Positions 28,582 to 35,778 of a stretch of DNA of 37,478 nucleotides are shown piece after piece (position 1 is the stretch's first letter; each line of letters begins with the position of its first letter). The stretch is from IMG/VR virus record IMGVR_UViG_3300037189_006993, positions 1 to 37,478 of that record; one strand, written 5' to 3'. A program made the position numbers and the translations under genes. The stretch is from a virus. Under the pieces are notes generated by a model. The model worked only from the letters and a program-made list of their open reading frames with translations, did no database searches and was not told where the DNA came from.

Positions 28582-30372
28582 ATGTCCTATGTAATCAATA
28601 AAACCACAGGTGTACAGCTGATAGTTCTAGAAGATGGAACCCTCGATACCAGCACCAGTCTCGGGCTAGTAGGTAGAAATTACACAGGCTATGGCGAAAT
28701 ACAAAATGAAAATTTTGTTTATCTCTTAGAAAATTTTGCCAACGATGCTGCGCCAGCAAGACCATTAGAAGGTCAGACATGGTTTAATACTGTGTTAAAA
28801 ACTCTGAATGTTTATAATGGTTCTGATTGGGGTCCAGTAGGATCTGCAGTAATTAGCAGCACACCTCCACCGGGGTCGGAAGGTACTTTTTGGTTAGATT
28901 TAGACACAAAACAACTTTATGTTTTTATAGAAGGTGTATGGAAGTTAGTAGGACCTGAAGCTGTACAGGGATTTGGTGAGACAGGAACTAAGGCTAGAGA
29001 TCTTTTCGATTCTGATGGAATTAAAAGACCAGTGATCGTAATAATTATTGATGATCAAGTTATGGCTATTATAGCTAGGACAGCATTTACCATTGCCGAA
29101 TCAAATTTTATCCCTGGCTTTTTTAATCTCTTCCCTGGAGTAAATTTTCATTCATCTTTTAAAGTTTACGGAAATCTAGAAGGTAATGCAGCATCCGCGA
29201 CTAAACTCGAAATCCCAAGACTTATAAACACAGTTCCGTTTGATGGACAGACTGATATTACAATAACAGCCACTACTAATAGAACATTGACCAGAGGAAA
29301 CTATCTTACAGGTTCGAATTTCGATGGTGCAACAGCTACGACATGGGCAGTAGATGCTAGTCCAAATAATGTAATTGGAAAAGTTGTTGCCAGAGACAGC
29401 GCAGGAGATTTTGAAGCAGGCACGATAACTGCAAATCTTATAGGCAATGTTACAGGTAATGTCACAGCCAATATTGGTACCAGCACTTTTTTCAGAGTAG
29501 AAGCACAAGAATTTGTTGGAGCATCTTTAACCGGTAATGCTAATACTGCTACAAAATTAAAGACAGCTAGAGAAATCAACGGTGTGTTATTTGACGGATC
29601 AACTAATGTCACCGTCCCCTCTGCTGCCGGAACTCTTACAGGTGACACACTGGCAGCAAATGTTGTAAATCTAGGTCCGTTAAATGCTTTTACGGTAGCA
29701 GATGCTGGCATCACTGTGGGTTCAGAAATGCACCTATTTAATAATCTAGGATCTCAGCCTACGCTTCGATCAATAGTCAACAATCTAGGATTAGTATTAG
29801 AAACCGCAGATTCAACCCAGAACGGTAACTATACCGGAATTAAAATTCTCAGTACTGCATCGGCAGTATCTGCAGGTAACACCGCCAACCGCCCTGCGGT
29901 AGTTCCTTTTGAAAACAATGCTACAGATCTAGGTATCGGTAGTCGCAAATGGAATACAGTCTATGCTAACACATTCTCTGGAGTGGCTACATCGGCACAG
30001 TACGCAGACCTAGCTGAAAATTATCTAGCTGATACAGAATATTCAGCTGGTACTGTTCTTGAATTCGGTGGAGAATTTGAAGTGACGGTGGCTAAGGACG
30101 AAACTCGAAGAGTTGCCGGAGTAGTTACTACTCACCCGGCATATCTAATGAATTCTGAGTGCAAGGGTGAATTTGTTACCGCCATAGCTTTACAGGGTAG
30201 AGTACCTTGTAAAGTTCGAGGAAATATCCGCAAGGGCGATATGCTAGTCAGCGGAGGAAACGGTTTTGCTAGACCCACACAAGATCCTAAAATCGGCACG
30301 ATTATAGGCAAGGCTTTAGAGGATTTTAACGGTATTTCTGGCATTATCGAAGTAGCTGTAGGCAGACTTTAA
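28582..30372 (+). CDS. Tail fibre protein 3, shared N-terminus and YADLAE-type C-terminus
   Basis: A 596-residue paralogue. The shared module covers residues about 1-205 (GYGEIQNENFVYLLENF, GQTWFNTVLKTLNVYNGSDW, GTFWLDLDTKQLYVFIEGVW). The middle has fibre-shaft repeats such as LIGNVTGNVTANI and NTATKLKTAREINGVLFDG. The C-terminal module from Tyr474 starts YADLAENYLADTEYSAGTVL and continues with RRVAGVVTTHPAYLMNSE, IALQGRVPCKVRGNIRKGDM. The same module occurs in fibre 4. It loosely resembles the Peptidase_G2 (IMC autoproteolytic chaperone) pattern of other phage fibres, with a low-confidence match and no catalytic residues claimed. GGAG is 6 bases before the ATG. It likely acts in host binding, perhaps with C-terminal assembly or release chemistry. 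Confidence 0.77.
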   Translation: MSYVINKTTGVQLIVLEDGTLDTSTSLGLVGRNYTGYGEIQNENFVYLLENFANDAAPARPLEGQTWFNTVLKTLNVYNGSDWGPVGSAVISSTPPPGSEGTFWLDLDTKQLYVFIEGVWKLVGPEAVQGFGETGTKARDLFDSDGIKRPVIVIIIDDQVMAIIARTAFTIAESNFIPGFFNLFPGVNFHSSFKVYGNLEGNAASATKLEIPRLINTVPFDGQTDITITATTNRTLTRGNYLTGSNFDGATATTWAVDASPNNVIGKVVARDSAGDFEAGTITANLIGNVTGNVTANIGTSTFFRVEAQEFVGASLTGNANTATKLKTAREINGVLFDGSTNVTVPSAAGTLTGDTLAANVVNLGPLNAFTVADAGITVGSEMHLFNNLGSQPTLRSIVNNLGLVLETADSTQNGNYTGIKILSTASAVSAGNTANRPAVVPFENNATDLGIGSRKWNTVYANTFSGVATSAQYADLAENYLADTEYSAGTVLEFGGEFEVTVAKDETRRVAGVVTTHPAYLMNSECKGEFVTAIALQGRVPCKVRGNIRKGDMLVSGGNGFARPTQDPKIGTIIGKALEDFNGISGIIEVAVGRL

Positions 30373-30387
30373 AATGTCCAAACTAGC

Positions 30388-30395
30388 GATAAATA
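30388..30395 (+). promoter_or_regulatory. Late promoter -10 element (GATAAATA) before fibre 4
   Basis: GATAAATA in the 45-base gap between fibre 3 and fibre 4 lies 22 bases before the ATG at 30418. It is the same sequence as the element at 742-749. The hexamer TAGCGA occurs on both sides of it (30384-30389 and 30397-30402). It probably boosts late transcription of fibre 4 and the next gene. Confidence 0.6.
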
Positions 30396-30417
30396 ATAGC
30401 GACAATGGAGTTGATCA

Positions 30418-32160
30418 ATGGCATATCAAGTAGATAGATTTAATGGAACATTTTTAGTATCTGTAGATGATGGTACCATTGATACTACCACCGATTTACG
30501 ATTCGTAGGTAAAAATTATGCGGGATACGGTGAAGTACAGAACGAAAATTTCCTACATCTTTTAGAAAACTTTTCTAATACATCTGCACCACCTAAGGCT
30601 GTCATTGGACAGATTTGGTATGACAGCGGAAATAAAAAATTACGATTCTATGACGGTACAAGATTTCGAACAGCCAGCGGAGCAGAAATAGGTCCATCTG
30701 CACCATCCGGTGCGCAAACTGGTGATTTTTGGTTTGATACTGGTGCAGAACAGTTATATGCTTGGAACGGAACAGAATATGTTCTAATCGGTCCAGAAAC
30801 TGCACCTGATCTCGGAGCTAGCGCAGTAGTTTCACAGGTAGTTAAAGATACCCTAGGAACAAATCATACCATAGTAAAGCTGCAGTCTGGCGGCGATGTG
30901 ATGTCCATAGTTAGTAAAGATGCATTTACTTTAGACAGTTCGATAAATCCTATTACTGGATTTACAGCGATCAAGAAAGGTCTAACGTTAGTCAACACCA
31001 ATGCTACTACTGGAGTTACATCCACAGACCATTATTATTGGGGAACTGCTAGCAATGCTGCTAGATTGGGCGGATACCTAGCATCTGAATATATTAGAAC
31101 AGGTGAAGTTTCTTTTACAGAAGAAATTCACTTCAATGACAGCGGACTTACAGTAGGCGGTGACAATCCATCACCAACTAATGATTTAGTAATTCGAATT
31201 GAAAACGGTGACGAGCCAGTTATTATTTCAAGACTAGGAAATCCTCTTACCTTCCGTGTAAGAGTCAGCGACAGCGATTTTAGAGAAGTATCTTGGACCA
31301 CTACAGGACTAGTTCCTGGATCTAATAATTTTTATTCTCTAGGTACAGCATCAAACAGATGGTCTAATATTCACTCTACAACATTTACAGGTAGTGTTAC
31401 TGGTAATCTTACTGGAAACACTACTGGTATTCATACTGGTACAGTTGTAGGTAATGTTACTGGCGATCTTACAGGAAACTCTACAGGAACACATACTGGC
31501 AACGTTGTCGGAAACGTAGCTGGAACAGCCACAAACGCCCTGACACTAAACAGTCTAGCCGGCGAACAGGCAGCGGTAGCAACATCGATAGCAGTTAGAG
31601 ATAGCAATGCTAATATAACAGCTACGAGATTTATCGGTGTTGCAGATAAAACCAATAGATTAAGAATAGATGATTCTGCTGTCGATACTGATGCATATAA
31701 ATCAGCAAAGACTACTGCTGCAATAGATACCATAGCCGCTAGAGACAGTTCGGGAAATCTAACAGCCAATGTATTCAATGGAACTGCCACAGCAGCTCAA
31801 TATGCAGACCTAGCTGAAAAATATCTCACAGATCAAGAATATACTACAGGTACAGTGGTAACAGTGGGGGGTTCCGCCGAAGTTAGAGCGTCGGTGTTCG
31901 GCGATAGAGCTTTAGGAGTTGTCAGCGCCAATCCTGCGTACATGATGAACAAGGATTTAGAAGGCGGAACATATATTGCACTTAAAGGTCGTGTGCCAGT
32001 TCGTGTAGTTGGTGGTATTAAAAAAGGTGACAGGCTGATAGCCAGCGATAATGGCTGCGCTGTGGTTGCAGCCTTCCATAGTTTTCCAGATGTTTTTGCT
32101 ATAGCTTTGGAAACTAATAGTGATACCGCAGAAAAAATTATAGAAGCAGTGATATTATAA
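30418..32160 (+). CDS. Tail fibre protein 4, shared N-terminus, NxTG repeats, YADLAE C-terminus
   Basis: A 580-residue paralogue, closest in architecture to fibre 3. The shared N-terminal module (about 1-195) has GYGEVQNENFLHLLENF, GQIWYDSGNKKLRFYDGTRF and GDFWFDTGAEQLYAWNGTEY. The shaft has a GNLTGNTTG-type repeat, including two tandem 20-residue units (60 bases each, 31396-31455 and 31456-31515) that differ mainly by conservative changes. From Tyr462 the C-terminal module (YADLAEKYLTDQEYTTGTVV, ALGVVSANPAYMMN, IALKGRVPVRVVGGIKKGDR) matches fibre 3; at the DNA level both share GCAGACCTAGCTGAAAA. GGAG is 7 bases before the ATG, behind its own late-type promoter. Host-binding fibre is likely; exact target unknown. 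Confidence 0.78.
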   Translation: MAYQVDRFNGTFLVSVDDGTIDTTTDLRFVGKNYAGYGEVQNENFLHLLENFSNTSAPPKAVIGQIWYDSGNKKLRFYDGTRFRTASGAEIGPSAPSGAQTGDFWFDTGAEQLYAWNGTEYVLIGPETAPDLGASAVVSQVVKDTLGTNHTIVKLQSGGDVMSIVSKDAFTLDSSINPITGFTAIKKGLTLVNTNATTGVTSTDHYYWGTASNAARLGGYLASEYIRTGEVSFTEEIHFNDSGLTVGGDNPSPTNDLVIRIENGDEPVIISRLGNPLTFRVRVSDSDFREVSWTTTGLVPGSNNFYSLGTASNRWSNIHSTTFTGSVTGNLTGNTTGIHTGTVVGNVTGDLTGNSTGTHTGNVVGNVAGTATNALTLNSLAGEQAAVATSIAVRDSNANITATRFIGVADKTNRLRIDDSAVDTDAYKSAKTTAAIDTIAARDSSGNLTANVFNGTATAAQYADLAEKYLTDQEYTTGTVVTVGGSAEVRASVFGDRALGVVSANPAYMMNKDLEGGTYIALKGRVPVRVVGGIKKGDRLIASDNGCAVVAAFHSFPDVFAIALETNSDTAEKIIEAVIL

Positions 32161-32169
32161 GGATCTAAA

Positions 32170-33093
32170 ATGCCAGTCGGTGATTTAATTTCAACAACAG
32201 ATTACAATACGATTCGAACTACTATAACTCAAATAGTTGGCACCGGAGCAGCCAGTCGCGGATACGGACAGGCAATAAATGCTACTTCGGCAGTTACCAC
32301 AGCGAATCAGGTTACTAAAGCTCAATGGGATCTTTTGAGATATGATATCTATAATGCACTACTACATCAAACTGGATCTGTACCTAGTATCAACACAGTG
32401 GCGGTCGGTGATGTTGTGAGATTTGGTGTAGCTTATCCTAACTCACAGTATAGCACATTAGCTACAACCGCAGACACTAATAGATTTAACGTAGGAACTG
32501 GACAATTTCTTGAAAATCTAAATGTAGCATCGAGAACTACCACAGACGGATGGTCGAGCCAGGCCTATTGCGACATTACTGTGACTTTTGGTACAGCAGA
32601 GCAGGCTAGATATTTCTTCAATAGCGGCGGAAAAGTTAAAATAACAACTTCTAGAACTGGAGGTTCTGGAACTTCTCAAAATTCATCCTGGAGTTCAGTA
32701 CTATCCGGAGCAGGCACACGAAATTATGAAGGTATCGGTTATTATTCTTTAAACACTTCATTTGCTACTTATTATACTGCTACAGCTACTGGTGTTTATT
32801 CAGCTAATACTTATAGGTTACAGGCCAAAGTCAATGTTGCAGATAATTCTTCAGGAGCAGCTACAATATTGACTATCAGGGTCCTATTGACAGATCCCTA
32901 TACAGACCCACCAGTAATAGGCCCATCGGGACCAGTAGCTCCTTCTGGACCGTTTCCACCAAGCGACGGAGTTGACGGAACATTGACTACTCGTGTTGAT
33001 GAAGTAAAAGCCACGGGTTTTTTACAACCAACAGGCGCAGCTTGGTCTATGACCTCACCGACTTTCTCAGCAGGATCCTGGGTACGTTCATAA
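32170..33093 (+). CDS. Fibre-like virion protein with Pro-rich segment
   Basis: A 307-residue protein. Residues about 5-75 hold a helical-looking start with the pattern YNTIRTTITQIVGTGAASRG, YGQAINATSAVT and TKAQWDLLRYDIYNALL, recurrent in structural proteins of aquatic T4-like phages. A beta-rich middle follows (FFNSGGKVKITTSRTGGSGT, then QNSSWSSVL and YRLQAKVNVADNSSGAATIL). Near residues 245-270 is a Pro/Gly-rich stretch (GPSGPVAPSGPFPPSDGVDG). It ends in a small strand pair (LQPTGAAWSMTSPTFSAGSW). It lacks the N-terminal module of the four upstream fibres. AAGGA is 6 bases before the ATG. It probably is a virion structural or fibre-tip protein; a precise role cannot be assigned. Confidence 0.6.
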   Translation: MPVGDLISTTDYNTIRTTITQIVGTGAASRGYGQAINATSAVTTANQVTKAQWDLLRYDIYNALLHQTGSVPSINTVAVGDVVRFGVAYPNSQYSTLATTADTNRFNVGTGQFLENLNVASRTTTDGWSSQAYCDITVTFGTAEQARYFFNSGGKVKITTSRTGGSGTSQNSSWSSVLSGAGTRNYEGIGYYSLNTSFATYYTATATGVYSANTYRLQAKVNVADNSSGAATILTIRVLLTDPYTDPPVIGPSGPVAPSGPFPPSDGVDGTLTTRVDEVKATGFLQPTGAAWSMTSPTFSAGSWVRS

Positions 33094-33115
33094 TTTTTCC
33101 CCTTGTTTGATCTCC

Positions 33116-33123
33116 AATAAATA
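33116..33123 (+). promoter_or_regulatory. Late promoter -10 element (AATAAATA) before the glycosyltransferase cassette
   Basis: AATAAATA lies 27 bases before the ATG at 33151, the same spacing as the first late promoter in the window. It opens the only wide gap (57 bases) downstream of the fibre genes and should start a separate transcript for the cassette that follows. Confidence 0.62.
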
Positions 33124-33139
33124 AACTACACAGTTTATT
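33120..33139 (+). promoter_or_regulatory. 8-bp hairpin overlapping the cassette promoter
   Basis: AATAAACT-ACAC-AGTTTATT is a perfect stem with a four-base loop. It overlaps the late -10 element and ends just before the ribosome site GGAGA at 33142-33146. It is AT-rich with no U tract, so a terminator role is unlikely. It could fold in read-through RNA and hide the ribosome site from fibre-operon transcripts. Confidence 0.42.
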
Positions 33140-33150
33140 ATGGAGAAATC

Positions 33151-33501
33151 ATGGATTCTAGATTAGAAAAAGCACTGGCCTTTTCAAATTATAATAAAAC
33201 TCTAAATCTTAAACGTACCACGCTGAAAGAAAAATCAGACGCTAAACTCGTATTGGCGTATAAAGGTGGTATATTTAAAGCAGAAAGATCATTGATCGTA
33301 TTTGCGCAGATGCTAATAGATCAGGGTCGAGCAGATAATATTCCCTTATTAGACATCAATGACAATCCAATATTAGTAGAAGATCTCAATGAGTTTAAAA
33401 ATTTGTTATTGGACAAATATTTCGATGTAACTCTGGAGTATTACAGAGAATATCAAAAAATTAAACGAAGTCGTTCAGTGGAAACATTGATAGATCTATG
33501 A
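33151..33501 (+). CDS. Small conserved phage protein, possible fibre chaperone
   Basis: A 116-residue hydrophilic protein, mostly helical by eye: MDSRLEKALAFSNYNKTLNL, then KGGIFKAERSLIVFAQMLID, NIPLLDINDNPILVEDLNEF and YREYQKIKRSRSVETLIDL. I recall similar small proteins next to fibre or glycosyltransferase genes in aquatic T4-like phages, but know no function. There is no signal peptide or membrane segment. GGAGA lies 5 bases before the ATG, behind its own late-type promoter and hairpin. Its stop overlaps the next start by four bases (ATGA), so translation of the first glycosyltransferase is probably coupled to it. By position it might be a fibre-assembly chaperone or a partner of the glycosyltransferases. 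Both are inference. Confidence 0.6.
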   Translation: MDSRLEKALAFSNYNKTLNLKRTTLKEKSDAKLVLAYKGGIFKAERSLIVFAQMLIDQGRADNIPLLDINDNPILVEDLNEFKNLLLDKYFDVTLEYYREYQKIKRSRSVETLIDL

Positions 33502-34349
33502 ATAAGGGTGTAGTATTAATCGTTCATGATAACGGAACTGTAGATTATTCTGCTCTTGCGATCCTTTCTGCTAGATTAGTAAAAAAACATCTTAAAGTTC
33601 CAGTTAGTATCATAACAGACGAATATACTTTAGAAAATTTAAAGCAAAAAATAAATTCAATTGAATCATTGTATGACAAGGTAATTCTGACCGTACCGCC
33701 AGTAAAAAATAATAAACGTGTTATCTTTCATGGTGACAACTATAAGTCTATGTCGTTTATGAATCAGACTAGGTCTTCGATCTGGGAATTGACACCATAT
33801 GAAAGAACTTTAATGATTGATGTAGATTATTTAATTTTTTCAGATAGTTTATCTAACTATTGGCAATCTGATGAGGATTTCCTTATAGCATCCAGTGCCT
33901 CGGAAGTGTTAAACAAGCGATTAGGAGTTTCAGACAAACGTATCTCAGACACAGGTCCTCATATGTACTGGGCCACTACGGTAATGTTTACTAAAAATTC
34001 AAGAACAAAAATATTATTTGATCTAATAGAGTATATCAAAGAAAATTACTTGTATTTTTCTGAAATTTATAAATTTGATACCAAGACATTTAGAAATGAT
34101 ATTGCTTTTAGTTTAGCCAAACATATTATAGACGGGTTTAGTTCTCCTAAGGGGCAATGCCTCCCCCCAGTACTAACCATGTTTGATAAGGATTTATTAC
34201 TCGATGTTAAAAATCAATCTTTAAAATTTATAGTACATGATTGGGATCAGGGAGATATTTTAATTGATATTGCTGATAGAGATATTCATTTCATCAACAA
34301 ACAAACTATTATAGATAATTATTCTTCTTTAATGGAATTAGCAGAATGA
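33498..34349 (+). CDS. Putative GT-A-type glycosyltransferase
   Basis: A 283-residue protein with the layout of a GT-A sugar transferase. Its N-terminus has a Rossmann-like strand and helix (GVVLIVHDNGTVDYSALAIL, then LKVPVSIITDEYT). A core block YERTLMIDVDYLIF carries a DxD-like motif (Asp108, Asp110), which in this fold binds a divalent metal and the sugar nucleotide. Downstream are HMYWATTVMFTKNSRTKI and a C-terminal KFIVHDWDQGD. No membrane segment is seen, so it should work in the cytoplasm. It overlaps both neighbours by four bases (ATGA). The donor and acceptor are unknown. The family resembles the glycosyltransferase-like proteins found beside fibre genes in aquatic phages; a role in modifying virion or host-surface sugars is inferred. 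Confidence 0.6.
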   Translation: MNKGVVLIVHDNGTVDYSALAILSARLVKKHLKVPVSIITDEYTLENLKQKINSIESLYDKVILTVPPVKNNKRVIFHGDNYKSMSFMNQTRSSIWELTPYERTLMIDVDYLIFSDSLSNYWQSDEDFLIASSASEVLNKRLGVSDKRISDTGPHMYWATTVMFTKNSRTKILFDLIEYIKENYLYFSEIYKFDTKTFRNDIAFSLAKHIIDGFSSPKGQCLPPVLTMFDKDLLLDVKNQSLKFIVHDWDQGDILIDIADRDIHFINKQTIIDNYSSLMELAE

Positions 34350-35182
34350 ATTTTGGGTATTTGATAATAGCATCTAAAAACGATTCTTATGATTATGTCA
34401 AGATGGCATATCTTCTGGCTTTAACTATCAAACTGACACAAAAAGAAGGATATGATCAAATAGCTTTAGTTACTGATGATTATGATGTTGATGCTTTTAA
34501 ATCTCCGTGGGTGTTTGACCGCGTTATAAAAACTTCCTTAAAAGAAGGTTGGGATTCTAGAATAGACATGCAGGATCTTTCTCCGTGGGACGCTACAGTA
34601 TGTCTAGATGCAGATATGATTTTTCTGAGAGATATCAGTCATAATATTAAACATTTTTTAGATAATCACGATTTGTACATATCCAATCGAGCCTATACCT
34701 ATCGAGGTGAATTAGTTACTTCTGATTTTTATAGAAAAACTTTTACTAAAAATGGCCTTCCGAATTTATATTCGTATTTTACATTTTTTAAAAAAAATAA
34801 ATTTATATCTAATGAATTTTTTAACTTGTGTAAAGAAATCAATGAATATAAAGAAGAATTTAAAAATTTATTTTTATCTGAGCATATACCAAAAGATTTA
34901 GGTACAGATGAAATTTTTGCACTGGCTTCTAAGATACTAGATATAGATTCCGAAATTGCTTATCCTTTATGTTTTCCTAGGGTAGTGCATTTAAAACCGA
35001 TGATACAAAATTGGCAAGATCCTGGAGGTCCAGTTACTAATAGTGTTGGTTTTTATTTAAATCTTGATGCAGAATTAAAAATCGGAAATTATCAACAGTC
35101 TGATATTATACATTATCAAGAAAAACATTTGGCCAATGATGAAACCATAAGCATAATGGAGAATGCACTATGGAAGAAGTAA
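34346..35182 (+). CDS. Putative GT8-like glycosyltransferase
   Basis: A 278-residue protein with a second GT-A layout. It begins GYLIIASKNDSYDYVKMAY and carries YDQIALVTDDYD, then WDATVCLDADMIFLRDI, whose DAD (Asp88, Asp90) sits on a short strand as in GT8-type enzymes. Later text is LGTDEIFALASKILDID and CFPRVVHLKPMIQNWQDPGG, where the VVHLKP segment is like the HxxGxxKP region of GT8. The C-terminus has DIIHYQEKH. It lacks a membrane anchor. The start overlaps the preceding stop (ATGA). It is more T- and A-rich than the baseplate genes, with long homopolymer runs near 34780-34810. The enzyme class is likely; substrate is not assignable. Confidence 0.62.
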   Translation: MNFGYLIIASKNDSYDYVKMAYLLALTIKLTQKEGYDQIALVTDDYDVDAFKSPWVFDRVIKTSLKEGWDSRIDMQDLSPWDATVCLDADMIFLRDISHNIKHFLDNHDLYISNRAYTYRGELVTSDFYRKTFTKNGLPNLYSYFTFFKKNKFISNEFFNLCKEINEYKEEFKNLFLSEHIPKDLGTDEIFALASKILDIDSEIAYPLCFPRVVHLKPMIQNWQDPGGPVTNSVGFYLNLDAELKIGNYQQSDIIHYQEKHLANDETISIMENALWKK

Positions 35183-35778
35183 TGGATTTTGATCTATGGC
35201 TAGAATCTCAAAAAAATCTCAAACCTAAATTTTATCTGATCTATAACGAATCTGGATTAGTAACAGGAATATATCCTGAATCGGCCGCCTCTGAAATATC
35301 AAATAAAATAGAATTATCTGAAGAACTGCGATTTCAGTTAGATTCCGGAGAATCTAGAATAGATTCATATAGAGTAGACATTGTTACAAAGCAACTAGTA
35401 ATATTAGAAAGTATAAAGTTTTTTCCTTTATTGATTCGAGCCACTGATATGTCTTACAGCGGCGATAAAAATTTTGAGGTATATATAACATATAACCGAC
35501 AAGAATCTCTAGCTGTGATAGAGCTATCATCTAATCTCGGAGGTACAAGACAGGATCAAACAGAAAGAAGGATGTTAGATATTCATCCCGAACTAACGAT
35601 GAGATTATATTTTACAGATTATAATGATCCTAATATACTACATGATAAGATTGAGATACGAGTACAGGATTTACTAAAGGATCGTGTATCTAAAAAAATA
35701 GAATTGCTTCCAGAAAGATTTGGAGTTTTTACCAAACGTCTATTTGATAGATATGGATTTGAAATAAATGAAAATTAG
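35182..35778 (+). CDS. Unknown protein between glycosyltransferases
   Basis: I prefer the ATG at 35182, which overlaps the upstream TAA (TAATG) and follows the purine-rich ribosome-site-like GGAAGAAG. An in-frame ATG at 35170 would add four residues. The product is 198 residues. I do not recognise a family. It starts MDFDLWLESQKNLKPKFYLI, then YNESGLVTGIYPES, and has a middle domain of alternating strands (YSGDKNFEVYITYNRQESLA). An RRMLDIHPELTMRLYF block leads to a basic C-terminal helix (LLPERFGVFTKRLFDRYGFE). No catalytic motif, signal peptide or membrane segment is visible. It lies between two sugar-transferase genes and overlaps the next by 11 bases, so it probably acts with them, perhaps as a partner or regulator. 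Function unknown. Confidence 0.6.
   Translation: MDFDLWLESQKNLKPKFYLIYNESGLVTGIYPESAASEISNKIELSEELRFQLDSGESRIDSYRVDIVTKQLVILESIKFFPLLIRATDMSYSGDKNFEVYITYNRQESLAVIELSSNLGGTRQDQTERRMLDIHPELTMRLYFTDYNDPNILHDKIEIRVQDLLKDRVSKKIELLPERFGVFTKRLFDRYGFEINEN

Noticed and set aside
29176-31790. Several minus-strand open frames in fibres 3 and 4 (29176-29508, 29301-29714, 31431-31790)
   Set aside because: They are antisense shadows of repetitive fibre codons, with no ribosome sites or domain features.
24649-33093. Diversity-generating retroelement for the fibre C-termini
   Set aside because: No reverse transcriptase gene or template repeat was seen in this window; the variable C-termini look like domain exchange rather than adenine-biased mutagenesis.
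33120-33139. Hairpin before the glycosyltransferase cassette as an intrinsic terminator
   Set aside because: Its stem is AT-rich and it lacks a following U tract, and a ribosome site follows within a few bases.
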